DNA of 6,456 nucleotides from Candidatus Avelusimicrobium facis (GTDB lineage: Bacteria; Elusimicrobiota; Elusimicrobia; Elusimicrobiales; Elusimicrobiaceae): positions 1 to 6,456 of the forward strand of contig CAAFHX010000063.1 in NCBI GenBank assembly GCA_900762815.1, read 5' to 3'. Under the pieces are notes generated by a model. It was given only the letters and a program-made list of their open reading frames with translations, had not been told where the DNA came from and did no database searches. A program made the position numbers and the translations under genes. Positions 5,820 through 6,456 of this stretch are shown piece by piece; positions within the stretch are counted from its first letter, which is position 1, and the number at the start of each line of letters is the position of its first letter.

Positions 5820-5848
5820 GGCCGGGGTGGCTGCGGGCTGCCCCGGCC
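5820..5848 (+). other. 12-bp GC stem-loop between capsid and cement genes
   Basis: GGCCGGGG (5820-5827) pairs with CCCCGGCC (5841-5848), extended inward by TGGC (5828-5831) with GCTG (5837-5840) using two G-U pairs, around the loop TGCGG. It starts 10 bases after the capsid stop and ends 15 bases before the cement ribosome site. It is followed by GGTAAAAATT rather than a T-run, so it is more likely a 3'-end stabiliser or partial attenuator than a full terminator. Confidence 0.65.
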
Positions 5849-5875
5849 GGTAAAAATTATTTCAAGGAGATTTAC

Positions 5876-6253
5876 ATGTTAATTGATGCTAGTTTAGTTC
5901 TTTCCAACGCACAGGCCGTTACGGCCAGCGGGGCTTCCACCCATACCATTGACCAGCAGGCCAAGGGCCATACGCATCACCGTTGCGCCTTTTTGGCCCG
6001 GGTGGAGGAAACCTTTGCCGGGCTGACGAATTTAAAAATCAGCTTGCAGACCTCGGACACGGCAGACTTTGCCTCTGCTGAGGAATTGGCCTCGGTTTCT
6101 GCCGCCGGGGCGGATTTGACCGCCGGGCAGGTGCTGCTCAAGGTGCCCTTTCCGTTGGGCGCCCGCCGCTATATTCGCGGTTATTATACCGTTACTGGCA
6201 CGGGAACGGCGGGGAAGGTCTCGCTGTTTGTGGCGGACGGGGCAGAGGAATAG
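5876..6253 (+). CDS. Bbp16-like capsid cement protein
   Basis: This 125-residue protein is placed directly after the major capsid gene and resembles the Bbp16 family of capsid cement (decoration) proteins, which bind outside the shell of BPP-1-like phages and stabilise it. The N-terminus MLIDASLVLSNAQAVTASGASTHTID matches the family's usual 'xxDxxLxFSxAQAxTASxASTNxID' pattern. Later segments are LKISLQTSDTADFASAEEL (about 53-71), VLLKVPFPLGARRYIRGYYTV (about 86-106) and a final beta-rich TGTAGKVSLFVADG, suggesting a beta-sandwich. Length is normal. The start has a strong AAGGAG site (5864-5869), six bases away. An unusual GHTHHRC cluster (31-37) has three His and one Cys where I expect a neutral strand. 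No signal peptide or membrane segment. Confidence 0.86.
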   Translation: MLIDASLVLSNAQAVTASGASTHTIDQQAKGHTHHRCAFLARVEETFAGLTNLKISLQTSDTADFASAEELASVSAAGADLTAGQVLLKVPFPLGARRYIRGYYTVTGTGTAGKVSLFVADGAEE

Positions 6254-6258
6254 GCCCC

Positions 6259-6402
6259 GGGCGTTTTAGCCTGCTGTGGGGGGCGCGTGCAAAAGGGGAG
6301 CTGTGCTGCGCGCGCCTTCCAAAAATAGGCTATCTACGCTTTTGAAGCAGGCGATAATGCTGTTTAAGAGGAGCCGTGAGTAGGAGAAAGGGAGAAACGC
6401 CC
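6259..6402 (+). ncRNA. Candidate structured RNA with nested helices
   Basis: This gap after the cement gene contains three properly nested helices. P1 pairs GGGCGTTT (6259-6266) with AAACGCCC (6395-6402), 8 bp. P2 pairs GCCTGCT (6269-6275) with AGCAGGC (6346-6352), 7 bp. P3 pairs 6277-6291 with 6307-6321, an uninterrupted 15 bp including three G-U pairs, with a 15-base loop (6292-6306). No open reading frame with a ribosome site lies here. It matches no RNA family I recognise. It may be a long structured untranslated region, or partly a chance product of GC-rich sequence. P3 alone is secure; the nesting is suggestive. Confidence 0.35.
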
Positions 6403-6456
6403 CGCTAAAGGGCATATAGAGCAAAACGGGATTTTAGAGCAAGCAGGGGAATGGTC
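6403..6456 (+). other. Window end, no recognisable gene
   Basis: No gene can be supported here. The sequence TAGAGCAA occurs twice (6417-6424 and 6435-6442). An ATG at 6451 follows AGGGGA directly, with no proper spacing, and only two codons remain before the end, so a downstream tail gene may start here or just beyond. Confidence 0.3.

Noticed and set aside
6370..6402. Group II intron domain V, suggested by GAGCCGTGAG
   Set aside because: The complementary ACGGTTC arm and the catalytic bulge are absent from the window.
6370..6405. GTG start after AAGAGGAG at about 6367-6374 on the plus strand
   Set aside because: The ribosome site looks good, but the frame stops after about 10 codons, so it is at most a leader peptide.
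6268..6417. Minus-strand 49-residue reading frame beginning MPFSGAFLPFSYSR
   Set aside because: No ribosome site precedes the ATG, composition is unremarkable, and the region is better explained as structured non-coding sequence.

Overview
This window is one end of a contig from a tailed double-stranded DNA phage or prophage, podovirus-like. It carries the packaging and head-assembly module. The gene set and order (small terminase, large terminase, head-to-tail connector/portal, a small Bbp19-like protein, scaffold, major capsid, Bbp16-like cement) resemble the head module of Bordetella phage BPP-1 and related podoviruses found in many proteobacterial and gut metagenomes. This assignment rests on protein motifs read by eye and remembered families, not on a search. 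The host cannot be named. Clear AGGAGG-type ribosome sites and a TTGACA-type promoter argue against a Bacteroidota host and fit a generic sigma70-type bacterium. Coding regions are GC-rich and the terminase-portal gap is AT-rich.

Layout. Bases 1-48 are not biological: they are an Illumina TruSeq P7/index/read-2 adapter left on the contig end, so real sequence begins at 49. From 49 to 1784 lie terS (5' truncated) and terL, coupled by an ATGA overlap. From 1785 to 2208 is an AT-rich island that interrupts the packaging genes. It contains direct and inverted repeats built on (A/G)CTAACA, a strong rightward promoter whose spacer and -10 lie inside a palindrome, and a 59-residue two-helix membrane protein gene on the minus strand. 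From 2209 to 6253 are portal, Bbp19-like, scaffold, major capsid and cement genes, all on the plus strand. The last 203 bases (6254-6456) hold no recognisable gene, but can fold into nested helices including an uninterrupted 15-bp hairpin.

How the parts work together. TerS and TerL recognise and cut phage DNA and pump it through the portal ring. Scaffold directs assembly of the major capsid protein into a procapsid nucleated on the portal, and the cement protein stabilises the expanded head. The Bbp19-like protein is a conserved but uncharacterised companion in this module. GC-rich hairpins without U-tracts sit at the portal/Bbp19, scaffold/capsid and capsid/cement junctions and after cement. 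This suggests that expression levels are tuned at the RNA level. The parts that ordinary phage annotation does not explain are the minus-strand membrane gene with the operator-like promoter running antisense to it, and the structured tail after the cement gene. No reverse transcriptase, variable repeat, CRISPR array, tRNA or insertion sequence is visible.
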